Positions 50,717 through 59,371 of a stretch of 64,000 nucleotides of DNA are shown piece by piece. This stretch comes from CAJMSU01 sp964650315. GTDB lineage: Bacteria > Bacillota_I > Bacilli_A > RF39 > UBA660. The stretch spans positions 1 to 64,000 of the forward strand of contig CAZYQE010000003.1 of NCBI GenBank assembly GCA_964650315.1, in the 5' to 3' direction. Numbering within the stretch: position 1 is the first letter of the stretch; every line of letters starts with the position of its first letter. The notes below the pieces were generated by a model, which saw only the letters and a list, made by a program, of their open reading frames with translations, was not told the origin of the DNA and made no database searches. A program made the position numbers and the translations under genes.

Positions 50717-51142
50717 CTATTTTTCTAACTGTTCTAACATTTTAGTAATACAACTACTAGGTAGTAATGCACAATTCATTCTATTAGGTTGTTTACTAAT
50801 ACTTTCATATACTACTAAGTCTTGTAGTAAATCTTCATCATATTCTTTTTCTTCTAACATATTTTTATAATTTAAAATTAATTTTTTAGCATCTTCTACA
50901 CTCTTACCAATTAAATTTCTAATAAATATAGAAGTAGCAGATGTACTAATAGCACATGCTTCTCCATCAAAGACAATATCTTTAATAATACCATCTTCTA
51001 CTTTCATCATTAAAGTTAAATTATCTATACAACTTTCACTATTATAATTAGTACTTAAATAACTTTCATCATTAACTAATCCTCTATGCATAGGATTTTC
51101 ATAATTATCTAATATTATTTCTCTTTTTAAATTACTATCCAT
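50717..51142 (-). CDS. sufU: SufU zinc-dependent sulfur carrier
   Basis: SufU takes sulfur from SufS in Gram-positive bacteria. It has ENPMHRGLVND at the start, Cys in SESCIDNLTLM, EACAISTSATS and RMNCALLPSS, in the IscU-like positions that bind zinc. Length 141 aa is normal. It lies eight bases after sufS, as in Bacillus. There is no IscS/IscU system in the window, so this is likely the only Fe-S route seen here. Confidence 0.95.
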   Translation of the reverse strand: MDSNLKREIILDNYENPMHRGLVNDESYLSTNYNSESCIDNLTLMMKVEDGIIKDIVFDGEACAISTSATSIFIRNLIGKSVEDAKKLILNYKNMLEEKEYDEDLLQDLVVYESISKQPNRMNCALLPSSCITKMLEQLEK

Positions 51143-51150
51143 ATTATCAC

Positions 51151-52347
51151 CTATATTATTACTTTAAATATATCTTTACTATCCTTTAATACCATAATTA
51201 ATTTATCTACATCTTCTTTATTATTATATAAATACATACTTACTCTTACAGTATTTCTAATATTAATCTCATCTTTTAACATCTTAGTGCAGTGGTTACC
51301 TGCACGCACATAGATATTATAATGATTTAAATACACTGATGCATCTTGACTAAATACATCTTTTATATTAAAAGCAAGTATCCCACTATTAGAGTTTTTA
51401 TTATATAAAACTAAATTAGGTATTTTTTCTAACTCCCCTACTAAATATTTCTTTAAATCTATCTCATAATTATGAATCTTATCCATACCGATAGATTCTA
51501 AATACTCTATAGCAGTTTTCATACCTATAACTCCTTCTATATTAGGAGTTCCTGCTTCAAACTTAACAGGAGCATTCTTTAATTCATAAGAATTATCTTC
51601 TTCAAAGAATTGATTCATTCCTCCACCAAACTTAATTGGATCCATATCTTCAAGTAGATTGTATTTTCCTACTAAGACTCCTACTCCTGTAGGCCCTAAC
51701 ATCTTATGTGCAGAAAAACTTAAAAAATCTATATTACATTTCTTAAAATCTACTTTCATATGAGGAACACTTTGGGCTCCATCTACATTAAATAAAATAT
51801 TCTTTTCCTTACATATCTTACCTATCTCTTCTATATCACGTACATCTCCTATTACATTAGTAACATGAGCAATTGAAATTACTTTTGTTTTATCTGTAAT
51901 AGTTTTTTCTAGATTTTCTACTGTTAATTCGTATTCTTCATTTAGAGGTATATATTTTATAACTATTCCAATCTCTTCACTTAATTTAATCCAAGGTAGA
52001 ACGTTAGATGCATGTTCTGACTTAGTAAGTAGGACTTCATCACCTTTTTTAAGATGTTTTTTCATATATCCAAATACAACCATATTAATAGATTCTGTAG
52101 TTCCACTAGTAAATACTACTTCTTTTGGACTATTACAGTTAATAAACTTACAAACTACATCTCTTGTTTCATCATATAATTTATTTGTAATAACAGAAGC
52201 ATCATAATCTCCTCTATGTATATTAGAAGTATGCTTAGTATAATAATCTTCTACACTTTCTATTACACATTTAGGTTTTAGAGTTGTCGCCCCATTATCA
52301 AAGAAACTAATATCTTTATCTAACATTGGAAAGTCATCTCTATTCAT
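51151..52347 (-). CDS. sufS: Cysteine desulfurase SufS
   Basis: A PLP enzyme that takes sulfur from cysteine. SFSAHKMLGPTGVGVLVGK has the PLP Lys, HVTNVIGDVRDI and VDGAQSVPHMKVD are cofactor contacts, and YVRAGNHCTKML has the active-site Cys. The start MNRDDFPMLDKDISFFDNGA is typical. Length (398 aa) is normal. It is 11 bases downstream of sufD. Confidence 0.96.
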   Translation of the reverse strand: MNRDDFPMLDKDISFFDNGATTLKPKCVIESVEDYYTKHTSNIHRGDYDASVITNKLYDETRDVVCKFINCNSPKEVVFTSGTTESINMVVFGYMKKHLKKGDEVLLTKSEHASNVLPWIKLSEEIGIVIKYIPLNEEYELTVENLEKTITDKTKVISIAHVTNVIGDVRDIEEIGKICKEKNILFNVDGAQSVPHMKVDFKKCNIDFLSFSAHKMLGPTGVGVLVGKYNLLEDMDPIKFGGGMNQFFEEDNSYELKNAPVKFEAGTPNIEGVIGMKTAIEYLESIGMDKIHNYEIDLKKYLVGELEKIPNLVLYNKNSNSGILAFNIKDVFSQDASVYLNHYNIYVRAGNHCTKMLKDEINIRNTVRVSMYLYNNKEDVDKLIMVLKDSKDIFKVII

Positions 52348-52358
52348 AAAATCACCTC

Positions 52359-52937
52359 CTAGATTCTTTCTATTTCTAATAAAAACTTATCTATTTTAAC
52401 TAAATCTATACTATCACTATTAATTAAAAAACCTTTAAGTAATAATAAATAAGCATTCTTTTTACTTATCCCCCTACTCATTAAATAGAATAAATATTCA
52501 TCCTTAAATTTACCAATATAGGCAGCATGATTACTATCTACATCATAATTATCTATTAATAAATTAGGTTTAATAGTACTTTTACCATTTCTTATATTTA
52601 TAATTTGATTATCTTGATTACAAATACACTTATTACTATCTCTTAGTACACTACCTTCAACATTATAAGTTAAATAATTATCTTTAACATTAACTCCATG
52701 ATTATATAATTCACTATGAGTATTATCCTTATTATGATTAACTTTTATATTTAGTTTATTATCATCATAATTAATATTATTATAGTAATAATAAAGATTA
52801 ATATCTTCTTTATTTAAATTAATCTCTACATTACTACTACCATTAATAGAAAAGTGATAAATTATTGTATCTTCTTCTATATTATATTTATAATCTTTAC
52901 TTTCGTTATTGTCTAATACATATATCTCTTTACTCAT
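52359..52937 (-). CDS. sufD: SufD, very short form
   Basis: Position in the operon and the end of the sequence (NHAAYIGKFKDEYLFYLMSR plus GISKKNAYLLLLKGFL) identify SufD, partner of SufB and SufC. But at 192 residues it has less than half the usual 400 or more: the N-terminal helical domain and much of the beta helix are missing. Reading frame is open and codon use is like the neighbours, so it is a real small protein, not a recent truncation. The ATG at 52937 follows GGTG by seven bases, and it overlaps sufC by eight bases. Confidence 0.8.
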   Translation of the reverse strand: MSKEIYVLDNNESKDYKYNIEEDTIIYHFSINGSSNVEINLNKEDINLYYYYNNINYDDNKLNIKVNHNKDNTHSELYNHGVNVKDNYLTYNVEGSVLRDSNKCICNQDNQIINIRNGKSTIKPNLLIDNYDVDSNHAAYIGKFKDEYLFYLMSRGISKKNAYLLLLKGFLINSDSIDLVKIDKFLLEIERI

Positions 52938-53670
52938 TATAATCACCATAACCGTCTTTTTCGACTTTCTTAGCTAAAGACATATCCCCAGTAGTTTTAA
53001 TACTACCATTAGATAATATATGTACATAATCTGGTTTAATATATTCTAATATTCTAGGATAATGAGTAATTATTAAGACTGATGATTCTTTATTTTCTTT
53101 TAAATAGTTATTTATATTTTTAGAAACTATTTTTAAACTATCTACATCAAGTCCACTATCTATTTCATCTAATATAATATATTTAGGTTTTAAACATTTT
53201 AATTGAAGTATTTCATTCTTTTTCTTTTCTCCACCACTAAATCCAGAGTTTAAAGATCTATGTAACATATTAGAGTCTAGTGATACTTCATCCATAGATT
53301 TTTCTATATCCTTCATAAAAGTATATAGATTAACTTTTTCTTCACTTTTTTCATTAAGAGCTGTTCTTATAAATTCACTATTAGATACACCTTCTATTAC
53401 AGTAGGATCTTGCATACATAAAAATAGTCCCTTTTTAGCTCTTTCATCTGTATCTAAATCTTTTATAGATTCACTATCTATTAAAATATCTCCAGAAGTA
53501 ACTTCATAACTATAATGACCCATAATTACTTTAGATAAAGTACTTTTACCAGTACCATTAGGTCCCATAATAGCATGTACTTCTCCTGGTTTTATCTTTA
53601 ATGATAATTTATTTAAAATATTAATATCACTATCTTTAACTTTAGCACTCAAATTCTTAACTTCTAGCAT
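52930..53670 (-). CDS. sufC: SufC ATPase of Fe-S assembly
   Basis: ATPase of the SufBCD complex. It has Walker A GPNGTGKSTLSKVIMG, Q-loop region FLCMQDPTVIEGVSNSEFIR, signature SGFSGGEKKKNEIL and Walker B YIILDEIDSGLDVDS with the H-loop VLIITHYPRIL. I choose ATG 53670, with GGAG eight bases before; a longer frame to 53727 overlaps the promoter. It is the first gene of the operon. Length 246 aa is normal. Confidence 0.96.
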   Translation of the reverse strand: MLEVKNLSAKVKDSDINILNKLSLKIKPGEVHAIMGPNGTGKSTLSKVIMGHYSYEVTSGDILIDSESIKDLDTDERAKKGLFLCMQDPTVIEGVSNSEFIRTALNEKSEEKVNLYTFMKDIEKSMDEVSLDSNMLHRSLNSGFSGGEKKKNEILQLKCLKPKYIILDEIDSGLDVDSLKIVSKNINNYLKENKESSVLIITHYPRILEYIKPDYVHILSNGSIKTTGDMSLAKKVEKDGYGDYNE

Positions 53671-53698
53671 ATAATCATCTCCATCAATAAACATATAT

Positions 53699-53727
53699 AT
53701 TTTATCATAATCATTATTATAAAACAA
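53699..53727 (-). promoter_or_regulatory. Promoter of the suf operon
   Basis: Minus-strand TTGTTT (53722-53727), 17-bp spacer and TAAAAT (53699-53704), about 29 bases before the sufC ATG. No IscR-type site is obvious. Confidence 0.55.
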
Positions 53728-53733
53728 TTAAAA

Positions 53734-53751
53734 AAGTGGATTACTCCACTT
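53734..53751 (-). terminator. Intrinsic terminator after the acidic coiled-coil gene
   Basis: AAGTGGA (53734-53740) pairs with TCCACTT (53745-53751) around four bases, with six T on the minus-strand exit. It lies upstream of the suf promoter. Confidence 0.7.
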
Positions 53752-53755
53752 CTTT

Positions 53756-55558
53756 TTATGCAACTTTTTGTCTAGAACCACGCTCATTACCATTTTCACT
53801 TAATACTCCATAAGCTACTTGTAATACTTGAGCTAAATCTTCTTCAGCTTTTTGTTGTTTCTTCTTAATATCTGCAATTTGTCTCTTTTGTAAATTTATA
53901 ATTTCTGATTGTTTATGATTTTTATCTTTTAATCCTTCGTTTTCTTCTTTTGCTTGATCATAATCTCTTTCTAGTGTTCTAGCATGATTTAATATTTTTT
54001 TAGAGTTAGTTTCTAAACTTTCATATTTACTTCCTAATCTCTCATATTTAGTTTCTAGTCTCTCAATATATTTATCTTGAGATTCACATTTTTTAATTAA
54101 ACCTTTCATAGCAACCACTGCAGGTGGTAATATAGATTGATCATTACTTTCTTCATCAGTGTAATCATAACTACTATCCATATCTTCCAAACTATAATTA
54201 TACTTACTATCTATTTCATCATCTGTATCTAAGTCTATATCTAAATCTACATCGTCATGAGAAGGTTCTTCTTCTACATAATTTTCTATATTAAATGTAT
54301 CTGTATCATCATTCATTTGTTCTTCAATTTGTTCTTTATCAACATCTACGTTAGCTACATCTAACTCATCACTATCTGTATCTTCCACTTCATCAATAAC
54401 TTCTTCTTGTGGTGCTTCAACAGCTTCTACTTCTTCTTCAGCAGGAACTTCTTCTGTAACTTCTGTTGCCTCTTCTGGAACAGTTTCTAAACTTCCTACT
54501 TCATCTGTTGCTTCTTCTGCTTCAGCAGTTTCTTCTACTGGTGTTTCAGCTTGAACTTCTTCTTGTGTTACCTCTTCAGTAGTTTCTACTGGAACTTCTT
54601 CACTAGCAACTTCTTCAGTTTGTTCTGTAGTACCTTCTACAGGAATTTCTGGTTGTAGAGCTTCTTCTTGTGGTGCTTCTACAGCTCCTTCTGCAGGTTG
54701 TTCAACAACACCTTCTACTGGAACTTCTGGTTGTAAAGCCTCTTCTTGAGTAGCTTCTGTAACTTGTTCTGGAGCAACCTCTACTGGCGCTTCAGCTTGA
54801 ACTTCTTCTTGTGTTACCTCTTCAGTAACTTCTGCAGGTGCAGCAACAGTTTCTTCTGCTTGTGCCTCTACAGTTGGTACTTGAGGAACAGCTGCTTGCT
54901 CAGTAGTTACTTGTTGATCTAAATTAACAACAGTTTTTGTACTATAATCAAACTCATTAATAGGTGAACCTATAGTATTTTTAGAAAGGAAAATACCATT
55001 ATCATTATGTGCAATATAACTATAATATTCTCCATTAATTACATTATTACCTTGGGCATCACAAACAGTAGCTTCAGAACATTGATCCATAAAAGTAAAA
55101 TCTGTAAAAGTTCCATTCATTTTAGAATAAATCTTTTCTTTAACAGAATTATTAGTTGCAGAAAATACATTATTATTTGGATCTTCTCTAAATAAACCAG
55201 CTCTTTCTTTAACAGAATCATTTACTGCTTCTACAGGCTCAACAGCAAAATACTCTGTACCAATATCTTTAACTGATTTATATTGACAAGGAATAATTTC
55301 AGCACCATTCTCATCAATTACACCAAAAGTAGTTGGAACAGGGATTTCTCTATCTTGTCCGTTCTCATCTTTGTTAAGAAATGCTCCATTAGAAATAGCA
55401 TCTTTTAATATTGCATCTATTAATTGTTTTGCAACTATATATTTACCATTTGGTAACTCTTTAGTAACGAAATATTGTGTATCACCAACAGTAGTATATT
55501 TAACACGATAATCATTACGTCCTAAGTATTCAACTTGTCCTTCAATTATTTGTAACAT
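53756..55558 (-). CDS. 600-aa acidic protein: WG-like domain, repetitive Glu/Val/Pro region, coiled coil
   Basis: No family is recognised for the whole. The first 210 residues have WG-like units (TFGVIDENGAEIIPCQYKSV; AGLFREDPNNNVFSATNN) of the kind that build beta repeats. Residues 220-390 are Glu/Val/Pro/Ala repeats such as EEVTQEEVQAEAPVE and EALQPEVPVEG, each present twice. Next is an Asp-rich stretch (DVDLDIDLDTDDEID), then a coiled coil (about 500-590, SQDKYIERLETKYERLGSKY). No signal peptide, so it is cytosolic. The ATG at 55558 follows GGTGGTG by eight bases. It may be a structural or cytoskeleton-like scaffold; low-complexity sequence makes any match by search unreliable. Confidence 0.65.
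   Translation of the reverse strand: MLQIIEGQVEYLGRNDYRVKYTTVGDTQYFVTKELPNGKYIVAKQLIDAILKDAISNGAFLNKDENGQDREIPVPTTFGVIDENGAEIIPCQYKSVKDIGTEYFAVEPVEAVNDSVKERAGLFREDPNNNVFSATNNSVKEKIYSKMNGTFTDFTFMDQCSEATVCDAQGNNVINGEYYSYIAHNDNGIFLSKNTIGSPINEFDYSTKTVVNLDQQVTTEQAAVPQVPTVEAQAEETVAAPAEVTEEVTQEEVQAEAPVEVAPEQVTEATQEEALQPEVPVEGVVEQPAEGAVEAPQEEALQPEIPVEGTTEQTEEVASEEVPVETTEEVTQEEVQAETPVEETAEAEEATDEVGSLETVPEEATEVTEEVPAEEEVEAVEAPQEEVIDEVEDTDSDELDVANVDVDKEQIEEQMNDDTDTFNIENYVEEEPSHDDVDLDIDLDTDDEIDSKYNYSLEDMDSSYDYTDEESNDQSILPPAVVAMKGLIKKCESQDKYIERLETKYERLGSKYESLETNSKKILNHARTLERDYDQAKEENEGLKDKNHKQSEIINLQKRQIADIKKKQQKAEEDLAQVLQVAYGVLSENGNERGSRQKVA
54546..54827. repeat. Internal direct repeats in the acidic protein gene
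   Basis: A 36-base stretch at 54546-54581 recurs exactly at 54792-54827, 246 bases apart, coding for VTQEEVQAE-type units. Weaker copies lie between and around. The size and exactness suggest tandem expansion or gene conversion and possible length variation between strains. Confidence 0.75.
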
Positions 55559-55699
55559 TTGTAACACCACCTATTATTAATAATCATATCATATATTTTT
55601 AATCAAAACAACAGTATTTTTATAATTTATTAATAATTTTTTACCCTCATTTCATTGCAATCTCTAAACCTTTAAGTTAAAATACAAATAGGTGATTAT

Positions 55700-56455
55700 A
55701 TGAAACAAGAAAAAAGACTAACTATATATATGAGTTTATTATTTTTAATAGTAATTGCTGCATTCGCAATAGTAATATTAAATGAAGAAAAATCTACCAT
55801 ATTATTACCTAGAGTAGATAAAAAATTAAATACTTATTTAAAAAATAATTATAAAGAATTAAAAAATAAAGTTAAAACTAACAAAACTATCTATAAAAAA
55901 GATACTTATATATTAAAAGTATTCTCCAAAAAAAATAAAAATTTATATTTTTTAATAAAATATAAAAACAAAAAGATTACTTCTACTTATAAAACAGATT
56001 ATTTAGAAGGAAAAACTCTATTAACTAAAATAACAAAAGACTTAAATAAAGATATTTCTAACAAACTAGATTACAAAGTAAATATAAAAATTAATACTAA
56101 ACTAAATAATTTTTCTAAAAAAGTAAGAAACAAAATAATATCTGAAGATAATTTAATAAGTTTTAAAATATTTGATATTTATAAAGAAGTAGAAATAGAT
56201 AAACTAAATACTGATAATCTTTATAAAGAAATTAAAAGCATAAAAAAAGATTGTGATAGTAATAAGATTACTCCAAAGTCATATAATTTTATTTTTACTA
56301 ATAGAAACGATATTACTGAATCTATAGAAATAAATACTATTAGTGAAAAATTAATAGAAAAAAATGATCTAAAACTAGTAATAAGTGATATACTAAATAA
56401 GAAAGAAAGTAATATTTTAAAAAAATATAATGTTACTTATAAATATTTAAATTAA
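55700..56455 (+). CDS. Lys-rich single-helix membrane protein, unknown
   Basis: A signal-anchor helix (about 9-27, MSLLFLIVIAAFAIVILNEE) and an outer part of 220 residues very rich in Lys, Asn and Thr. Two similar halves of beta strands can be made out (YKKDTYILKVFSKKNKNLYF; SYNFIFTNRNDITESIEINT). I know no family. It is read toward hit and ends 11 bases before it, so they share an operon. AGGTGATTAT precedes ATG. Confidence 0.6.
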   Translation: MKQEKRLTIYMSLLFLIVIAAFAIVILNEEKSTILLPRVDKKLNTYLKNNYKELKNKVKTNKTIYKKDTYILKVFSKKNKNLYFLIKYKNKKITSTYKTDYLEGKTLLTKITKDLNKDISNKLDYKVNIKINTKLNNFSKKVRNKIISEDNLISFKIFDIYKEVEIDKLNTDNLYKEIKSIKKDCDSNKITPKSYNFIFTNRNDITESIEINTISEKLIEKNDLKLVISDILNKKESNILKKYNVTYKYLN

Positions 56456-56466
56456 GGAGAATTGTT

Positions 56467-56859
56467 ATGAAAGATTGTATATTTTGTAAGATTATTAATG
56501 ATGAATTACCATCAAAAACTATTTATGAAGATGATTTAATAAAAGTAATTATGAATATTGATCCAGCTACTAATGGTCATTTATTAGTATTACCTAAAAA
56601 TCATTTTGAAAATATTTTAGATACACCAGAGGAAATAGTTACTCATAGTTTTAAAATAATAAGAGATACCCTATATCCTCTATTAAAAGAAAAATTAAAT
56701 TGTGAAGGATTAACTATTGCAGAAAATAACTTTTTAGGACAAGAAATAAAACATTTTCATATACATTTAGTACCAAGATATGATAATGACTTAGTTAAAT
56801 TTAATTATAATAAAGATCAAGTTGATGATTTAGATGAAGTATTTTCTAAATTATCATAA
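56467..56859 (+). CDS. HIT-family hydrolase
   Basis: A small nucleotide-binding protein with the His triad HFHIHLVPRY (near 97-106) and CIFCKIINDELPSKTIYEDD at the start. Members act on nucleoside monophosphate esters such as AMP-lysine or dinucleotide polyphosphates; the precise substrate is unknown. The two Cys in CIFCKI may bind zinc. Size (130 aa) is typical. GGAGAAT precedes ATG. Confidence 0.92.
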   Translation: MKDCIFCKIINDELPSKTIYEDDLIKVIMNIDPATNGHLLVLPKNHFENILDTPEEIVTHSFKIIRDTLYPLLKEKLNCEGLTIAENNFLGQEIKHFHIHLVPRYDNDLVKFNYNKDQVDDLDEVFSKLS

Positions 56860-56864
56860 AAAAC

Positions 56865-56883
56865 AAAGCACATATAGTGCTTT
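56865..56883. terminator. Bidirectional terminator between hit and the small membrane protein
   Basis: AAAGCAC (56865-56871) pairs with GTGCTTT (56877-56883) around five bases, with T-runs after it on the plus strand and before it on the minus strand. Confidence 0.75.
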
Positions 56884-56888
56884 TTTTA

Positions 56889-56993
56889 TTAATAACTAAA
56901 GCCACCAGTTAATAGAATTGCTAATAGAATATATAAAACAATTACTATTAATGATCCGCTTCCGCCTCTTCTATTATTTTCCGGACAAGCCAT
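56889..56993 (-). CDS. YjcZ-like tiny sporulation-type membrane protein (34 aa)
   Basis: An open frame of 34 residues: MACPENNRRGGSGSLIVIVL then YILLAILLTGGFSY. The end is one membrane helix. AGGAGG is nine bases before ATG, a perfect Shine-Dalgarno. The Gly-rich start and short aliphatic helix match the YjcZ family of small proteins made in the mother cell or forespore during sporulation in Bacilli. It follows the second small gene by 12 bases and they should be one operon under the sigma-K-type promoter upstream. Function of YjcZ proteins is not known. Confidence 0.65.
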   Translation of the reverse strand: MACPENNRRGGSGSLIVIVLYILLAILLTGGFSY

Positions 56994-57005
56994 TAAAACA
57001 CCTCC

Positions 57006-57086
57006 TTAAATATAAGCACCTAAAATTATAACTAAAAGAATAAATAAAACTAAAATAATAGATGAAGATGATATACGATTAGTCAT
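57006..57086 (-). CDS. YjcZ-like tiny membrane protein (26 aa)
   Basis: The frame encodes MTNRISSSSIILVLFILLVI then ILGAYI. This is almost the YjcZ signature (FALIVVLFILLIIVGA) after a short polar start. AGGAGG lies eight bases before the ATG. Its short length means automatic callers would miss it. It is the first gene of the pair behind a CACA-16-CATAGAATA promoter. The family role in sporulation is knowledge of the family only. Confidence 0.7.
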   Translation of the reverse strand: MTNRISSSSIILVLFILLVIILGAYI

Positions 57087-57117
57087 TTATATTCCTCCTT
57101 TTTTATTGCTTTCATGA

Positions 57118-57146
57118 TATTCTATGGTAAATACTAAATTTATGTG
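57118..57146 (-). promoter_or_regulatory. Sigma-K-type promoter of the YjcZ-like pair
   Basis: On the minus strand CACA (57143-57146; consensus mACm), a 16-bp spacer and CATAGAATA (57118-57126; consensus CATAnnnTA) match the late mother-cell sigma factor K exactly. It starts transcription about 25 bases before the 26-aa gene. AT-rich DNA gives some chance matches, but spacing and both boxes fit. Confidence 0.5.
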
Positions 57147-57218
57147 ATTATATATATCATATTTATTGCGTGAATTTTATTTTTTTGTTATCATAATTAT
57201 TAGTGGAGGAAGATAAAA

Positions 57219-58220
57219 ATGAGAAAAAATTTAATTATAAGTATTGTTGCTATAATGATGATATCTTTAGTAGTAACAGGATGTGGTAAAACTGCTAAGT
57301 TGAAAAATGGTAGTGAGTCTGCTGTTTCTGTTAAGAAAACTGAAATAAGTACTGATGAATATTATAATTCAATTAAAAAAGAAAATGTTTCTAAATTAGT
57401 AGATATGATTGATCATAAAATACTAGATAAGAAATACAAAACTGATAGTGAAGAAGATAAAGAAGTGGAAGCTCAAATAAAACAAATTAAATCTAATTAT
57501 TCTAATGATGAAGAAGCTTACTTAGATGCTATTAAACAATATTTTGGAGTGGCTTCAGAAAAAGAATTAGATGAAATGTTAAGACTAGAATATAAAAGAA
57601 ATAAAGCTATAAAAGATCATGTTAAAAACAAATTAACTGAATCAGAAATAAAAAAATACTATAATGATAAAATATCTGGTGATATCAAAGCTAGTCATAT
57701 TTTAATAAAAGTTGATGTTGATGCTAATGCTCCTGAACAAACTAAAAAGACTGCTGAAGAAAAAGCTTTAAAAGAAGCACAAAAAGTTATAGATTTATTA
57801 AAGAAAGGAAAGAGTTTTAAATCTCTTGCTAAAAAGTATTCTGATGATGAATCTAATAAGAATGACGGTGGTAATTTAGGATACTTTAGTCCTGATGAAA
57901 TGGATGAAAATTTTGCTAAAGCAGTTAAAGAATTAGATAATGGCAAATATTCTTTAGAACCTGTTAAAACACAATATGGATATCATATAATTTTAAAAGT
58001 TGATGAAAAGAAAAAAGCCTCTTTAAAATCTGTTATGAATAAGATTAAAGAAACTTTAACACAACAAAAGATAGCTTCTGATCCAGCACTTCATTATAAT
58101 GCTTTAATGGAAATTAGAGAAGAAAATAATGTTAAATGGAATGATAATGAATTAAAAGAAGCTTATAATGATTTAATGAATCATTTAATAAAATCAGCTA
58201 ACAAACAAACTACAAATTAA
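57219..58220 (+). CDS. prsA: PrsA foldase lipoprotein (parvulin peptidyl-prolyl isomerase)
   Basis: PrsA helps exported proteins fold outside the membrane. A lipoprotein signal ends in LVVTGC (Cys near 22). The N-terminal and C-terminal helical arms flank a parvulin domain (about 150-255) with IKASHILIKVD, GGNLGYFSPDEMDENFAKAV and KTQYGYHIILKVD. Length (333 aa) is usual. GGAGGAAG precedes ATG. It is a single gene. It likely serves the wall enzymes and adhesin in this window. Confidence 0.94.
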   Translation: MRKNLIISIVAIMMISLVVTGCGKTAKLKNGSESAVSVKKTEISTDEYYNSIKKENVSKLVDMIDHKILDKKYKTDSEEDKEVEAQIKQIKSNYSNDEEAYLDAIKQYFGVASEKELDEMLRLEYKRNKAIKDHVKNKLTESEIKKYYNDKISGDIKASHILIKVDVDANAPEQTKKTAEEKALKEAQKVIDLLKKGKSFKSLAKKYSDDESNKNDGGNLGYFSPDEMDENFAKAVKELDNGKYSLEPVKTQYGYHIILKVDEKKKASLKSVMNKIKETLTQQKIASDPALHYNALMEIREENNVKWNDNELKEAYNDLMNHLIKSANKQTTN

Positions 58221-58240
58221 AAACAGTTATAAAACTGTTT
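58221..58240 (+). terminator. Intrinsic terminator after prsA
   Basis: AAACAGTT (58221-58228) pairs with AACTGTTT (58233-58240) around four bases, followed by TTTTATTTAT. Confidence 0.75.
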
Positions 58241-58253
58241 TTTTATTTATAAA

Positions 58254-59000
58254 TTAATCTTTATATAATAAACCTTTTTGAAATAATTTCTCTTTTATTT
58301 TATATTCTAATTCTTTATCACTATATTTCTTACTCAGTCTTTTATATAATTTATCATATTCTTTTTTACAAATATCTTTGTCTACTTTAAAATCATAATT
58401 AGATATTACTTTATTAATAACAGAAATATCATATCCTAAATTAACTAAATCAGTAGTTATTTTATTCTTTAAAACAACCCCACCTCTACTTTTATTAGAT
58501 TTAATCAATTTATTTATAACTTTATCTATCTTATTAATTTGTTCTTCTTCATCAAACACATCAATTTCTTCATCTATTATATCTTTAGAAACACCTTTTT
58601 TTAATAATTCACTAGATATTTTTTTAGGTCCTCTATTAGTAGTAATCATCTGATTACTAATATAACTTTTAGTAAATAACCTATCATCTAAATATTTTTC
58701 TTTTTTTAATCTTTCAATAGATATATCTACTAAATCTATAGGATATTCTCTTTTTATTAGATTATCTCTTAGCTCTTTAACGGATCTAAATCTATTTTTT
58801 AAAGACTTTAACGCAACATAATAAACATCACATTCAAAATTAAAATCTGTTATTTCTTTTAATTTATTAGATTCTATTTCTCCTTTAAGTAATAATTTAT
58901 ATTTAAGAATAGTATCTTCATATAATAATAAGTCTGTATCATTATCTAAAAATATCTTATACTTACCATTTCTTTGTTTCTTATACTTTAATATTTTCAA
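58254..59000 (-). CDS. recX: Regulatory protein RecX
   Basis: RecX limits RecA filament growth. The protein has the three-helix repeats of the family: SVKELRDNLIKREYPIDLVD, DDRLFTKSYISNQMITTNRG and KKISSELLKKGVSKDIIDEE. Length (249 aa) is like that of other Bacillota. AGGTG lies six bases before a TTG at 59000; the frame starting with GTG at 59009 begins in the ribosome site. recA is not in the window. Confidence 0.9.
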   Translation of the reverse strand: MKILKYKKQRNGKYKIFLDNDTDLLLYEDTILKYKLLLKGEIESNKLKEITDFNFECDVYYVALKSLKNRFRSVKELRDNLIKREYPIDLVDISIERLKKEKYLDDRLFTKSYISNQMITTNRGPKKISSELLKKGVSKDIIDEEIDVFDEEEQINKIDKVINKLIKSNKSRGGVVLKNKITTDLVNLGYDISVINKVISNYDFKVDKDICKKEYDKLYKRLSKKYSDKELEYKIKEKLFQKGLLYKD

Positions 59001-59030
59001 TATAATCACCTAATAATATTATAGCATAAA

Positions 59031-59050
59031 AAAAGAGTTTATCCTCTTTT
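59031..59050 (-). terminator. Intrinsic terminator after rpoZ
   Basis: AAAAGAG (59031-59037) pairs with CTCTTTT (59044-59050) around six bases at the rpoZ stop, with seven T on the minus-strand exit. Confidence 0.6.
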
Positions 59051-59242
59051 TTCAACCTTGATTAATCCTTCAGTAACTTCTTCAAGTGCCCTTCCAATAT
59101 TTTTAGTACATTTGTATTCTGTCTCAGACATTTGTAAGTGTCCTGTTTTTGCAATCTCTTTACTTCTTCTAGCCGCAATATGAACTAATTCATATTTAGA
59201 ATCAACAATATTTAGTAATTTATCTATAGATGGATAAATCAT
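59039..59242 (-). CDS. rpoZ: RNA polymerase omega subunit
   Basis: A 67-residue subunit that helps fold and hold the beta-prime chain. MIYPSIDKLLNIVDSKYELV, HIAARRSKEIAKTG and KNIGRALEEVTEGLIKV are the family blocks, with the RR of the conserved ARR. Its usual neighbour gmk is absent here. GGAGTG precedes ATG. Confidence 0.93.
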   Translation of the reverse strand: MIYPSIDKLLNIVDSKYELVHIAARRSKEIAKTGHLQMSETEYKCTKNIGRALEEVTEGLIKVEKRG

Positions 59243-59344
59243 TGTATCACACTCCCTATCTTAATAATAAACAAGAAGTGTAAAATAATCAATAGATATG
59301 ACAAAATTAGACATTTTATTTACATATAGAATTTACGTAAATAA

Positions 59345-59371
59345 AAAGTAAAGATTATTCATCTTCACTTT
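59345..59371 (-). terminator. Intrinsic terminator after the transglutaminase-like gene
   Basis: AAAGTAAAGAT (59345-59355) pairs with ATCTTCACTTT (59361-59371, one G-U) around five bases, overlapping the end of the gene; T-rich on the minus-strand exit. Confidence 0.55.
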
